Source of the DNA: an uncultured Anaerococcus sp.
Lineage (GTDB): Bacteria > Bacillota > Clostridia > Tissierellales > Peptoniphilaceae
Direction: 5' to 3'
Assembly: GCA_943914475.1 (NCBI GenBank)
Contig: CALUCE010000001.1
Span: 124,001 to 188,000, forward strand
Length of the DNA: 64,000 nt
A program made the position numbers and the translations under genes. Shown here piece after piece: positions 17,892 to 26,087 of this stretch (positions are counted from its first letter, which is position 1; every line of letters starts with the position of its first letter). The notes beneath the pieces were generated by a model. It had not been told where the DNA came from and did no database searches. It saw only the letters and a program-made list of their open reading frames with translations.

Positions 17892-19877
17892 ATGGATCTT
17901 AAAGATCTAAAAGGAATAGGAAAGAAAAGAGAAGAAGCCTTAAATAGGCTAGATATTTACAGCGTAAGTGATCTTTATAATTTTTATCCTAGGGAATACG
18001 AAGATAGGTCTAAAAAAATGATCCTTTCCAAGGCAAAAGAGGAAAATAAATATTTTTTTAGGTGGAAGATAGAAAGCAAACTCTATTTTAAGAGATTTGG
18101 TAAGTATAATCTCACCTACCTCTATGCTAGTGAAAGGGATGAAAAAATAAAAATTATCTACTTTAATGACAGATTTACCCCAACTAAGCTAGAGATGGGG
18201 AAGCTTTATAATTTTTACACTAAAGTACAAAGAAAAAATGGTATCTATGAAGCCTATAATCCTCTTTTTTCAAATCTAGAAGATAAGGAAACTATAGGCT
18301 CTATTATAGCTATCTATCCTTTAACCAAGTCCTTATCAGAAAAACAGTTAAGAAATTTTATAAAAGAGGCTCTTAAATATTACGATAGGGATGAAGAAAT
18401 AGTATCAGAAGATATACTTAATAAGTTCAACTTAAAAAGTAGAGAAGAAAATCTAAAAGAAATTCATTTTCCTAAGTCTGTAGAAAGCTTAACAAAGGCA
18501 AAGAGTCAAATCAAGATTAATGATTTATTAAAAGATCTTTATTTTTTAGACTTAGTAAAGAATAAAGCCTATACCAGGCAAGATTTAAAGCTTGACTATG
18601 ATTTAGAATCTATTCTTGAAAGGCTTGACTTTGAACTTACCAAGGGTCAAAGAAGATCTCTAGAAGAAATACTTAAAGATTCTTCTTCAGAAAAACCAAT
18701 GAACAGACTTATGTGTGGAGATGTTGGATCTGGAAAGACTATTGTAGCCCTAATAGTTATGATTATTTTTGGAATAAATTCCTACCAATCAGCTATGATG
18801 GTGCCAACAGAAGTTTTAGCTATCCAACAATATGAAAAAAATAAGGAATTTATAGAATCTTTTGGTCTAAAGCCAGCCTTAATTACATCATCCACACCCA
18901 ATAAAGATCAGATAAAAGAAGACTTGGCTAGTGGAAAGATAGATATAGTAATAGGAACTCATGCTCTTATCCAAGAGGATGTGACTTTTAAAAATTTAAA
19001 ATTTATAGTAAATGATGAACAGCATAGGTTTGGGGTTATGCAAAGGCAGATTCTTTCACAAAAAGGATCGAATCCAAATTATTTGACCATGACAGCAACT
19101 CCCATACCCAGGACTCTTTACTTAAAAATTGCAAAACTCTTAGATATATCTATAATTGATGAACTTCCAAAAAATAGAATACCTATAAAAACTGAAATTA
19201 TCTCAGCTACTATGGAAGCTTCTCTTTTTGAAAAGTTAAGGAGAAACCTTAATAATAAAAGACAAGTCTATGTTGTATCAAATAATATAGATGGAGAAGA
19301 TGACTACTCTGTAGATAATTTATACAAGACTTATAAAAAAGCTTTTAAGGAATATAAGGTTAAAAAACTTCACGGTAAATTAAGACCTGCTGAAAAGGAA
19401 AAAATATTAAAAGACTTTTCAGAAGCTAGGATAGATATACTAATATCTACAACTGTAATAGAAGTTGGCATAGATGTAAAAAATGCTTCTACTATGGTTA
19501 TTTACAATGCTGATATGTTTGGACTTTCAACACTCCACCAATTAAGAGGAAGAGTAGGAAGGGGTTCCTATGAATCTTTTTGTTACTTAGTATCAACTAG
19601 AGAAAAGCAAAGTAAAAAGCTTGAGGTCTTAAAGAAAACAAATGATGGCTTTGAAATAGCCAAGTATGATTTACAGATGAGAGGTGGTGGTAAAGTCTTA
19701 TCCACCATCCAACATGGAAAAAATCTAGAAAGTGTTGATTACCTATCCATGACAAAAAAAGAAATAGACAAGACTTTTGAAATTTACACCTACACAAAAG
19801 AAAATAACTTTGCTGGAGTAAATTTTGACTATATAAAAAGATACTTTGATTTAGATAGAAGGATTATTTTAAACTAA
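17892..19877 (+). CDS. recG: ATP-dependent DNA helicase RecG
   Basis: Branch-migrating helicase for stalled forks and recombination intermediates. The 661-residue product starts with a helix-hairpin-helix-like LKGIGKKREEALNRL, then the wedge/OB region (shorter than in enterobacterial RecG), then helicase motifs: GDVGSGKT (about 276-283), DEQH box (NDEQHRFG), TATPIPRT, and motif VI QLRGRVGRG. The C-terminal part includes the TRG-like region after GRVGRG. The stop overlaps the rsmD ATG by one base. Confidence 0.96.
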   Translation: MDLKDLKGIGKKREEALNRLDIYSVSDLYNFYPREYEDRSKKMILSKAKEENKYFFRWKIESKLYFKRFGKYNLTYLYASERDEKIKIIYFNDRFTPTKLEMGKLYNFYTKVQRKNGIYEAYNPLFSNLEDKETIGSIIAIYPLTKSLSEKQLRNFIKEALKYYDRDEEIVSEDILNKFNLKSREENLKEIHFPKSVESLTKAKSQIKINDLLKDLYFLDLVKNKAYTRQDLKLDYDLESILERLDFELTKGQRRSLEEILKDSSSEKPMNRLMCGDVGSGKTIVALIVMIIFGINSYQSAMMVPTEVLAIQQYEKNKEFIESFGLKPALITSSTPNKDQIKEDLASGKIDIVIGTHALIQEDVTFKNLKFIVNDEQHRFGVMQRQILSQKGSNPNYLTMTATPIPRTLYLKIAKLLDISIIDELPKNRIPIKTEIISATMEASLFEKLRRNLNNKRQVYVVSNNIDGEDDYSVDNLYKTYKKAFKEYKVKKLHGKLRPAEKEKILKDFSEARIDILISTTVIEVGIDVKNASTMVIYNADMFGLSTLHQLRGRVGRGSYESFCYLVSTREKQSKKLEVLKKTNDGFEIAKYDLQMRGGGKVLSTIQHGKNLESVDYLSMTKKEIDKTFEIYTYTKENNFAGVNFDYIKRYFDLDRRIILN

Positions 19878-20422
19878 TGAGAGTTGTAGCAGGAAAATAT
19901 AAGGGATACAATTTAAAATCACCCAAGGTGAGTAATTCTAGGCCAACGGACAATAAGGTAAAGGAAGCAATTTTTGCCATGCTTTATCCTCTAAAGGATC
20001 AAGCTTCAGCCTTGGATCTTTTTTCCTGTACTGGCCAAATGGGTATAGAATTTTTATCAAGAGGAGCAGACTTTGTAGTATTTAATGAACTAAATTTCAA
20101 AAATTATGGCATACTCAAGGAAAACCTTGCTAAAATAGGAAACTCTAATACAAAAACCTATAAAAAGGACTTCAGAAAATGTCTGGAGACTCTAAAAGAT
20201 AAAAATATGACCTTTGATTATATATTTTTGGATCCTCCCTATAAAGACGATTATATTTACACAAGCTTGAAATTAATCCTAAAATATGATTTACTAAGAA
20301 AAGAAGGTATAATAATTACCGAATCAGATAGAAATTTAGATTTTTCTGATGAATTTAATTTAGAAATCATAAAAGAAAAATCTTATGGAAGGAAAGTAGT
20401 AAAGTTTTACAAAACGATATGA
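19877..20422 (+). CDS. rsmD: 16S rRNA (guanine(966)-N(2))-methyltransferase RsmD
   Basis: Methylates G966 of 16S rRNA using SAM. The 181-residue product starts MRVVAGKYKGYNLK and RPTDNKVKEAIF, the family's N-terminal signature; SAM-binding motif I is in ALDLFSCTGQMGIEFLSRGA, and the catalytic motif IV reads LDPPY. Immediately downstream of recG and 4 nt overlapping coaD, the classical rsmD-coaD pair. Confidence 0.96.
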   Translation: MRVVAGKYKGYNLKSPKVSNSRPTDNKVKEAIFAMLYPLKDQASALDLFSCTGQMGIEFLSRGADFVVFNELNFKNYGILKENLAKIGNSNTKTYKKDFRKCLETLKDKNMTFDYIFLDPPYKDDYIYTSLKLILKYDLLRKEGIIITESDRNLDFSDEFNLEIIKEKSYGRKVVKFYKTI

Positions 20423-20898
20423 AAGCAATATACCCTGGTAGCTTTGATCCTTTGACTATCGGACATTTGGATATAATAAAAAGAATAAACGATATGTATG
20501 ATGAGGTAATCGTTGCTATCTTAATAAACGAAGAAAAAAAACATTTCTTTACTCTGGAAGAAAGAGAAGAAATGATACTTAAAGAAATAGAAAATTATAA
20601 ACTGGACAAGGTTACAGTAATGACTTTTGATGGACTTTTGGTGAATTTTGCTAAAAAAGTTGGGTCAAAAATTGTAGTAAGAGGACTAAGGGCTGTAACT
20701 GACTATGAATATGAGACCAAAATAGCACAGTTTAATTCAAGCCTATATCCTGGTCTAGAAACAGTGTTTTTGTTAAGTGACCCGAGGTACTCATACATAA
20801 GTTCTAGTGGAGTTAGAGAAGTAGCACATTTTAAAGGCGATATATCACCCTATGTTACCAAAAATGTGGAAAAAGAGATAAAGAAGAAATTTTATTAG
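20419..20898 (+). CDS. coaD: Phosphopantetheine adenylyltransferase
   Basis: Penultimate step of coenzyme A synthesis: ATP + 4'-phosphopantetheine to dephospho-CoA. The 159-residue product has the nucleotidyltransferase motif PGSFDPLTIGHLDII (TxGH, residues 14-18), the KIVVRGLRAVTDYEYE loop and the second signature YSYISSSGVREVA. ATG overlaps the rsmD stop. Confidence 0.97.
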   Translation: MKAIYPGSFDPLTIGHLDIIKRINDMYDEVIVAILINEEKKHFFTLEEREEMILKEIENYKLDKVTVMTFDGLLVNFAKKVGSKIVVRGLRAVTDYEYETKIAQFNSSLYPGLETVFLLSDPRYSYISSSGVREVAHFKGDISPYVTKNVEKEIKKKFY

Positions 20899-20915
20899 CA
20901 TAAGAGGAGGATACA

Positions 20916-21398
20916 ATGGCAAATATTAACGAACTAATTAATGAGATTGAAGACATAATGGACGACGCAAGTTCCGTTCCTTTTTCAAGAAAGGTATCAG
21001 TTGATCCAGATGAAATTTATGAAATAACAAAAGAAATGAGAGAATCTCTTCCAGAAGAGATTAAGTCAGCTCAATGGGTTAACACAGAAAGAGATAGGAT
21101 AATATCAGAAGCCAAAAATGAAGCAAAATCTATTGTTGATAAGGCAAACAATGATATTTCTACTTTCAAGGAACAAGCAAGAAGCCAATATCAAAAGATG
21201 GTAAGTGAACACGAAATCACAACCCAAGCTAAACAAGAAGCAAACAGGATTATCCAAGAAGCAAAAACTGAAGCTTTGAGTATTAGAAAACAATCTTATG
21301 ATTATGTAGACAAGTTATTCTCTTCATCTGCTGAAAACTTTAGCCAATTAGCGCAAACCTTGGATAAGAATAGAAGACACATACTAGAAGATAAATAA
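20916..21398 (+). CDS. Conserved coiled-coil protein of unknown function
   Basis: A 160-residue hydrophilic protein, no signal peptide or membrane segment. Residues about 45-125 are a helical, Ala/Glu/Lys-rich region with repeated EAKxEAxxI units (ISEAKNEAKSIVDKA, then IIQEAKTEALSIRKQ) resembling ATP-synthase b/E-type stalks or DivIVA-like coiled coils. The N-terminus is acidic (INELINEIEDIMDDASSVP) and could be an amphipathic or docking segment. GAGGAGG precedes the ATG. It follows coaD after 17 nt and a terminator ends the operon after it. Role unknown; a cell-division or envelope scaffold is only a guess. Confidence 0.85.
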   Translation: MANINELINEIEDIMDDASSVPFSRKVSVDPDEIYEITKEMRESLPEEIKSAQWVNTERDRIISEAKNEAKSIVDKANNDISTFKEQARSQYQKMVSEHEITTQAKQEANRIIQEAKTEALSIRKQSYDYVDKLFSSSAENFSQLAQTLDKNRRHILEDK

Positions 21399-21411
21399 TA
21401 ATATAAGGACA

Positions 21412-21437
21412 ATAGGTGGGCAACCACCTATTTTTTT
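21412..21437 (+). terminator. Terminator after the asp23-coaD operon
   Basis: ATAGGTGG (21412-21419) pairs exactly with CCACCTAT (21424-21431) around a GCAA tetraloop, followed by seven T. Very strong. Confidence 0.94.
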
Positions 21438-21463
21438 ATATGATATTTTAAGAAATATTTTAA

Positions 21464-21492
21464 TTGACATATCTTTTTTTAGCTTATACTAT
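21464..21492 (+). promoter_or_regulatory. Promoter for the second lipoprotein gene
   Basis: TTGACA (21464-21469), spacer 17 nt, TACTAT (21487-21492). The gene starts 35 nt further on after AGGAGG. Confidence 0.78.
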
Positions 21493-21526
21493 TTATACAA
21501 GTATATAAAAATATAAGGAGGGTCCT

Positions 21527-22168
21527 ATGAAAAAAATCAGCAGATTTCTAGCTTTTCTTTTAAGTTTGAGTATATTAGTTTCCTGTCAAACAAGTAAATT
21601 TTCAATAGAATTATTAGATGTGGCTGACTATGGAGAGGATATTACATATAGTGGAGAAGATCAAGATCCAGAAGTAAAAGGTATAGAGAGCAAATTTGTT
21701 TCCAAAAAAGACTGTGAGGGGTATTGGCAAGGACTCTATAAGATTAATGGAGGAAAGGAAGAATCAGAAATAGAAATTTCTTTATATAAGTTTGAAGATG
21801 GAAAAATAAATGAACTTTTTTCCAAAGATAAATTAAAGGTAAAAAGAGATTCAAAACTTTTCCTTAACATAAAAAATGATAAGCTAATCATTAAAAGGGC
21901 TGACTTAGAAAAACCTAAGCAAATACTTGAACATAAGTTTGAGAAACTAGATGAAAATCGAGAAGTAGGAGGATATTTTCATGAAGAAAATATGAAGCTT
22001 GATGATGACGATAAGGGTATTCATGCTATAACTTATCTCGCAAATTTTAATGATAATGAAGAAAGTGCTAGACTTCCAGGTGTTAAAAACTTTGACGATT
22101 TAAAGGATTGGATTTCTGAATTTAAAGAAGATTCTGGTATGATTATAAAGATGGATTACATTAAATAA
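21527..22168 (+). CDS. Putative lipoprotein of unknown function
   Basis: A 213-residue product with a lipoprotein signal: MKKISRFLAF start, hydrophobic stretch, and LVSC lipobox with Cys20 as the predicted modified residue. The mature part is acidic and rich in Asp/Glu/Lys, with segments GYWQGLYKINGGKEESEIEISLY and DDKGIHAITYLANFND split by charged stretches; these suggest a beta-rich compact domain. Expressed alone from its own promoter and ended by a hairpin. I recognise no family. Peptoniphilaceae genomes carry many such small lipoproteins. Confidence 0.85.
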   Translation: MKKISRFLAFLLSLSILVSCQTSKFSIELLDVADYGEDITYSGEDQDPEVKGIESKFVSKKDCEGYWQGLYKINGGKEESEIEISLYKFEDGKINELFSKDKLKVKRDSKLFLNIKNDKLIIKRADLEKPKQILEHKFEKLDENREVGGYFHEENMKLDDDDKGIHAITYLANFNDNEESARLPGVKNFDDLKDWISEFKEDSGMIIKMDYIK

Positions 22169-22205
22169 TATAGAACAAGGTTGTAATTTTTTATGCATTG
22201 AAAAG

Positions 22206-22236
22206 GCAGGTAGATTTTAAATTTTCTACCTGCTTT
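22206..22236 (+). terminator. Terminator between lipoprotein gene and tmcAL
   Basis: GCAGGTAGA (22206-22214) pairs with TCTACCTGC (22225-22233), followed by TTT. The flanking genes converge and the hairpin may stop both transcripts. Confidence 0.8.
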
Positions 22237-22266
22237 ATACATTCTTAAATCCTTTCTATGGGATTT

Positions 22267-23430
22267 TTACTTTAGGATAAATTTTCGGGTGAAATCATAG
22301 TTTATCTGGCTGCCAAGATTCATCCTGTAAAGCTTCGAAGCTTTTAGGGATGAATTTGCTATAAGTTTTTCATCTTCACTTAAAGTCTCCAAGTCTTTTT
22401 TGGATATTAATTTTTTTATATCAAGTTTTGATAAATACTCCATGGCTTTTTTCTTACACGTTAATATTTTTATAAAATCTATACTTATATCATTAAAGAA
22501 AGTTTTGTTTTCAAGCAAATAATTCAGGCTTAGTCTTCTAATCCTTGATGCTGTAAACCTAGTTGAGGTAGACTTATTTAAAAATTCGTGGAAAGTTTTG
22601 CAGGTTAGAAGATTTTTATATAAAAGATTTTCCATACCTTCCTCATAACACAAGATATCTACCATGGGACTTTCTTCAATTAGAGCCTTATATCTTAATA
22701 GGCTATAAAAGTCATCTAGGTCTGGATAGGTCTTGTGGTCTTGGTAGAAATCTGTTAAATTTTTAAAAGATTCTTTTGGTAGTAGATTTTGTATATTTTT
22801 TCTACCTAGGTGGTTTCTGATAGCAGTAGAGCTTGCGAAAGTATTGTGCTTTATTTCTACATCGCTATTTTTAGCAGACATCCTTTCTATAGGAACAAAG
22901 TCTATATCTGCACCGATTTCCCTTATTGCCTTTACATATTCAAAGGCGAGAATATTATTAGAAGTTAGGTAGTCTTCCTTTACTAATTTCTCCAGACTTA
23001 AATAAGAGGCCTTGGTATAGGAATAACCCATATCCAAATATTTTTTTATTTGACCTTCTATTTTTTCTCCATTTTCCAAAATATAGTTAACCTTATTCTT
23101 AAAATCTTCTGGAGAAATGTTTTCTATGCCAAAGCATAGATAGTCTATACCAAGTTTATTTAAGATTTCGACATTTTTGTAGGCGAAAAAACTTGCGGAT
23201 TGGAGGCTTACAAAATTTGGCATTTCTATTACCAGATCAAAGCCAGCAGCCATAGCTGTTTCAGCCCTCCTAAACTTATCGATTATGGCTGGCTCGCCTC
23301 TTTGGACAAAGTCTCCACTCATTATTGTTATAGCAAGATCTGCGCCTGTTAAGTCTATTGATTTTTCTAGTAAATATTTGTGCCCATTATGAAAGGGGTT
23401 AAATTCTGATATTATTCCTAGTGTTTTCAT
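22267..23430 (-). CDS. tmcAL: tRNA(Met) cytidine acetate ligase
   Basis: Installs N4-acetylcytidine at the wobble position of elongator tRNA(Met), using acetate and ATP (formerly YlbM). The 387-residue product has the nucleotidyltransferase HxGH-type motif in ISEFNPFHNGHKYLLE (HNGH), the conserved SGDFVQRGEPAI and KFRRAETAM segments, and TASRIRRLSLNYLL in the C-terminal half. It is transcribed on its own: the upstream fabK-like gene ends in a terminator and the start is separated by about 95 nt. Confidence 0.95.
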   Translation of the reverse strand: MKTLGIISEFNPFHNGHKYLLEKSIDLTGADLAITIMSGDFVQRGEPAIIDKFRRAETAMAAGFDLVIEMPNFVSLQSASFFAYKNVEILNKLGIDYLCFGIENISPEDFKNKVNYILENGEKIEGQIKKYLDMGYSYTKASYLSLEKLVKEDYLTSNNILAFEYVKAIREIGADIDFVPIERMSAKNSDVEIKHNTFASSTAIRNHLGRKNIQNLLPKESFKNLTDFYQDHKTYPDLDDFYSLLRYKALIEESPMVDILCYEEGMENLLYKNLLTCKTFHEFLNKSTSTRFTASRIRRLSLNYLLENKTFFNDISIDFIKILTCKKKAMEYLSKLDIKKLISKKDLETLSEDEKLIANSSLKASKLYRMNLGSQINYDFTRKFILK

Positions 23431-23473
23431 ATCCTTAGTTTATCATATATTTATAAGCTTAAGTAGCTAAGTT

Positions 23474-23510
23474 AAAAAAATAAGTATAAGAGTGATCCTA
23501 TACTTATTTT
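23474..23510 (-). terminator. Terminator after fabK-like gene (minus strand)
   Basis: AAAATAAGTATA (23477-23488) and TATACTTATTTT (23499-23510) are perfect complements around a 10-nt loop. Read on the minus strand the stem is followed by a run of seven T, so it terminates the fabK-like transcript before tmcAL. Confidence 0.88.
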
Positions 23511-23526
23511 AGCTTATTATAAATTT

Positions 23527-24456
23527 TTATCCCTGGCATAGGGCGTTTTTGGCATCCTTATATTCAGCCATTACGTTTTCTATTATATCCTTTACTGGCT
23601 CAATCTTTGTAAGGTAGGCAAGACCTTCACCAGCCATAATAGATCCCCATTCCATATCTCCATCTATGCAAGCCTTTCTTGTAGCCCCTGTTCCATATTT
23701 TTCAAATTCACTGGCAGGAGCAGCTTCTTTTTCTAACTCCCATAGTTTATCAGCAAGTTTATTTCTTACAACTCTTACTGGGTGACCTGAATAAAAACCT
23801 GTAACTATAGTATCTGAATCTTTTGCATCTACCAATAAGTTTTTGTAATTTTCATGAACTTCTGTTTCTTCTCCAACTAAAAATCTAGTTCCCATTTGCA
23901 CACCTTGGGCTCCTAGGGCTTCGGCTGCCAAGACTTGCTTACCTGTGTAAATACCTCCTGCAGAGACTACTGGTATATCAACAGCATCTACTATAGCAGG
24001 TAGGGCTGCCATGGTATTTAAAACACCTATATGGCCACCAGCTTCATTTCCCTCAAATATACAAGAGGTTGCTCCAAGTTTTTCTACCTTCTTTGCCATC
24101 TTTATATTAGCTATTACCGGTAAGACCTTAATATCGTTTTCTAACCAGGATTCAAAATATGGAGCAGGGTTACCAGCACCTGATGCTACAATATTTACAC
24201 CTTCTTCTATAACTATTTTATTGATCTCTTCAATTTGTGGATGCATTAAAACAAGATTTACACCAAAAGGCTTATCTGTAAGTGTTTTAATTTTTCTTAT
24301 TTCTTGGCGGATTTGTTCTGGAGAAAATCCACCAGTAGCTATCATTCCTAGTCCACCTGCATTTGATACTGCTGCAGCTGTTTCTGCCCTTGATACATTG
24401 GTCATCCCACCTTGAAGGATAGGATATTTGATATTTAATATTTTGCCTATATTCAT
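23527..24456 (-). CDS. fabK: Enoyl-[acyl-carrier-protein] reductase FabK / nitronate monooxygenase family
   Basis: FMN-dependent TIM-barrel enzyme reducing enoyl-ACP in fatty acid elongation; FabK replaces FabI in many Firmicutes. The 309-residue product shows YPILQGGMTNVSRAETAAAVSNAGGLGMI, the active-site region SGAGNPAPY, FEGNEAGGHIG (catalytic His) and ALGAQGVQMGTRFLV. The resemblance to FabK is closer than to true nitronate monooxygenases, but the two cannot be firmly separated by eye. It stands alone, not in a fab cluster. GGAGG precedes the ATG on the minus strand. Confidence 0.87.
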   Translation of the reverse strand: MNIGKILNIKYPILQGGMTNVSRAETAAAVSNAGGLGMIATGGFSPEQIRQEIRKIKTLTDKPFGVNLVLMHPQIEEINKIVIEEGVNIVASGAGNPAPYFESWLENDIKVLPVIANIKMAKKVEKLGATSCIFEGNEAGGHIGVLNTMAALPAIVDAVDIPVVSAGGIYTGKQVLAAEALGAQGVQMGTRFLVGEETEVHENYKNLLVDAKDSDTIVTGFYSGHPVRVVRNKLADKLWELEKEAAPASEFEKYGTGATRKACIDGDMEWGSIMAGEGLAYLTKIEPVKDIIENVMAEYKDAKNALCQG

Positions 24457-24773
24457 TATTTTACCTCCGAAATTTTAGTATATCTTATTAAATTAAATAC
24501 CCTAAATTTAATATGTAAAACAAAATAGGTATATATTAACAAAGATATATAGACCCAAGAAGTTTTATGACAAGGAGAGCTAATTAAAATATAAAAGAAA
24601 TCTTTATAATTATTAACTAAACAAGAATAAAAAATTAAATAATATACTATTTTTTTAAAGAAGAAGAATTTTGTTTTCTTCTATCTTTGCTTTAAATATT
24701 GGGATTTTGCTAAGGTTTTTAAGAAAAATATAATTTAAAAGAATTTATATGTATTTAAACTTATAAGATGATA
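24457..24773. other. A+T-rich intergenic region between fabK-like gene and efp
   Basis: About 350 nt without a gene, separating divergently transcribed fabK-like and efp genes. It holds the minus-strand ribosome site of the fabK-like gene (GGAGGT just before 24456), an AT-rich inverted pair ATTAAATT/AATTTAAT near 24488-24513, and a weak hairpin AGAAGAA/TTCTTCT near 24660-24690. I see no open frame with a ribosome site, no tRNA and no riboswitch motif. The AT-rich pair could be an operator for the fabK-like gene, which is not supported further. Confidence 0.6.
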
Positions 24774-24782
24774 TGGTATAAT
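24774..24782 (+). promoter_or_regulatory. Extended -10 promoter for the efp-plsC gene cluster
   Basis: TGGTATAAT at 24774-24782, 28 nt before the efp ATG, with AGGAGG just before the start. It appears to be the main promoter for the long run of genes to about 35380; internal promoters are not excluded. Confidence 0.72.
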
Positions 24783-24810
24783 AATGTAAAAAGTAAACTT
24801 AGGAGGACTT

Positions 24811-25368
24811 ATGATTTCAGCAAATGATTTAAGAAAAGGTGTAACCTTTGAATATGATAATGATGTATACCAAGTGGTGGATTTCCAACACGTAAAACCA
24901 GGTAAGGGTGCAGCCTTCGTAAGAGCAAAGATAAGATCAGTTATGCAAGGTGGAACAAAAGATGTAACTTTCAACCCTAACGAAAAGTTTGAACCTGCTC
25001 ACATTTCCACCAAGGATATGCAATATTTATACAATGATGGTACCCTATACTACTTCATGGATCCAGAAAGTTTTGAACAAATTCCTGTAGAAAAAGATGG
25101 GGTAGAAGATGCAATTCCATACATAAGAGAAAATGATATGGTACAAATGAAATTTTACCAAGAAAAACCATTCTCTATTGAAGCACCAAACTTCGTTGAA
25201 CTTAAAGTAGTAGAAACTGAACCTGCTATCAAAGGTGATACAGCAACAAACGTAACAAAACCAGCTACAGTAGAAACTGGTGCAGTAATTAGTGTTCCTG
25301 TATTTGTAAATGAAGGTGATGTAATAAAAATTGATACAAGAAGTGGAGAATACCTATCAAGAGTATAA
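24811..25368 (+). CDS. efp: Elongation factor P
   Basis: Ribosome-binding factor that relieves stalling at polyproline. The 185-residue product has three beta-barrel domains; the loop [17 protein letters not shown] carries the conserved tip Lys in PGKG (about residue 32), the residue that is modified in many bacteria. Ends with the invariant GEYLSRV. The modification enzyme is not in the window. Start of the large nusB/xseA cluster. Confidence 0.98.
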   Translation: MISANDLRKGVTFEYDNDVYQVVDFQHVKPGKGAAFVRAKIRSVMQGGTKDVTFNPNEKFEPAHISTKDMQYLYNDGTLYYFMDPESFEQIPVEKDGVEDAIPYIRENDMVQMKFYQEKPFSIEAPNFVELKVVETEPAIKGDTATNVTKPATVETGAVISVPVFVNEGDVIKIDTRSGEYLSRV

Positions 25369-25377
25369 GGAGATATA

Positions 25378-25698
25378 ATGAATAATTCATTCAAAAATGG
25401 AAGCGTTAAAATAGCCAATGAAACTATAGAGTTTATTGCCAGATCTTCTGCAGAAGAAGTTTATGGAGTATATGCAGCTGAAGAAGGCCATGTTGAAAAA
25501 GACAAACTTACTCAAGCTAAGCTAAACTTCACAGATACTGGACTTGAAATAAGCTTAAATGTAGTTTTGGTTAAAAACGTAGAAGTTAGAAAGACCGTTA
25601 AGAAAATCCAAGAAAGAGTAAAGAAACAAATTGAAGTTATGACTGGTATAGCAGTTAAAAGAGTAAATGTTTCTGTGGAAAAACTATTAATCCTATGA
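25378..25698 (+). CDS. Asp23/Gls24 family envelope stress response protein
   Basis: A 106-residue Asp23-type protein: NGSVKIANETIEFIARSSAEEVYGVYAA matches the family N-terminus and a C-terminal VKRVNVSVEKLLIL strand follows. It is the yqhY-type gene found between efp/acc genes and nusB in Firmicutes. It lies 9 nt after efp and its stop overlaps nusB by 4 nt. Function unresolved. It is the second such paralogue in the window. Confidence 0.92.
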   Translation: MNNSFKNGSVKIANETIEFIARSSAEEVYGVYAAEEGHVEKDKLTQAKLNFTDTGLEISLNVVLVKNVEVRKTVKKIQERVKKQIEVMTGIAVKRVNVSVEKLLIL

Positions 25699-26087
25699 CC
25701 AGGGTAGAAGAAAGAGAATGGGTTTTTAAGATAATTTTTGGAGATCAATTCCAAAGCCTAGAAGATTTAAAAGAAGTTTTTGCCAACCACGATCTTGACT
25801 ATGATGAGGACGGCTTTATATATAAGTCCTTATCTTCCTATCTAGAGAACAAGGAAGATATTGATCAAATACTTCTTTTAGAACTGGGTCAAAGCCCATT
25901 TGCTAGACTAAATAAATTAGATAAGTCAATCTTATCTTTATCCATAAATGAAATAAAGTATTTAGATATACCTACCAGTGTTTCTATCAATGAAGCTGTT
26001 AACCTTTCAAAAAAATATTCAACTCAAGATGGATATAAGTACATCAATAGTGTATTGGGGTCTTTAGTTAAAAAAGGTAAGAAATGA
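25695..26087 (+). CDS. nusB: Transcription antitermination protein NusB
   Basis: All-helical RNA-binding factor that with NusE/S10 binds boxA in rRNA antitermination. The 130-residue product has the family N-terminus TRVEEREWVFKIIFGDQF and the C-terminal SVSINEAVNLSKKYSTQDGYKYINSVLGSL, matching the NusB signature. It overlaps asp23 and xseA by 4 nt each. Confidence 0.96.
   Translation: MTRVEEREWVFKIIFGDQFQSLEDLKEVFANHDLDYDEDGFIYKSLSSYLENKEDIDQILLLELGQSPFARLNKLDKSILSLSINEIKYLDIPTSVSINEAVNLSKKYSTQDGYKYINSVLGSLVKKGKK

Noticed and set aside
24457..24773. Hidden small gene or riboswitch in the longest gap
   Set aside because: No frame with a ribosome site and no known riboswitch core; just A+T-rich spacer with promoters.
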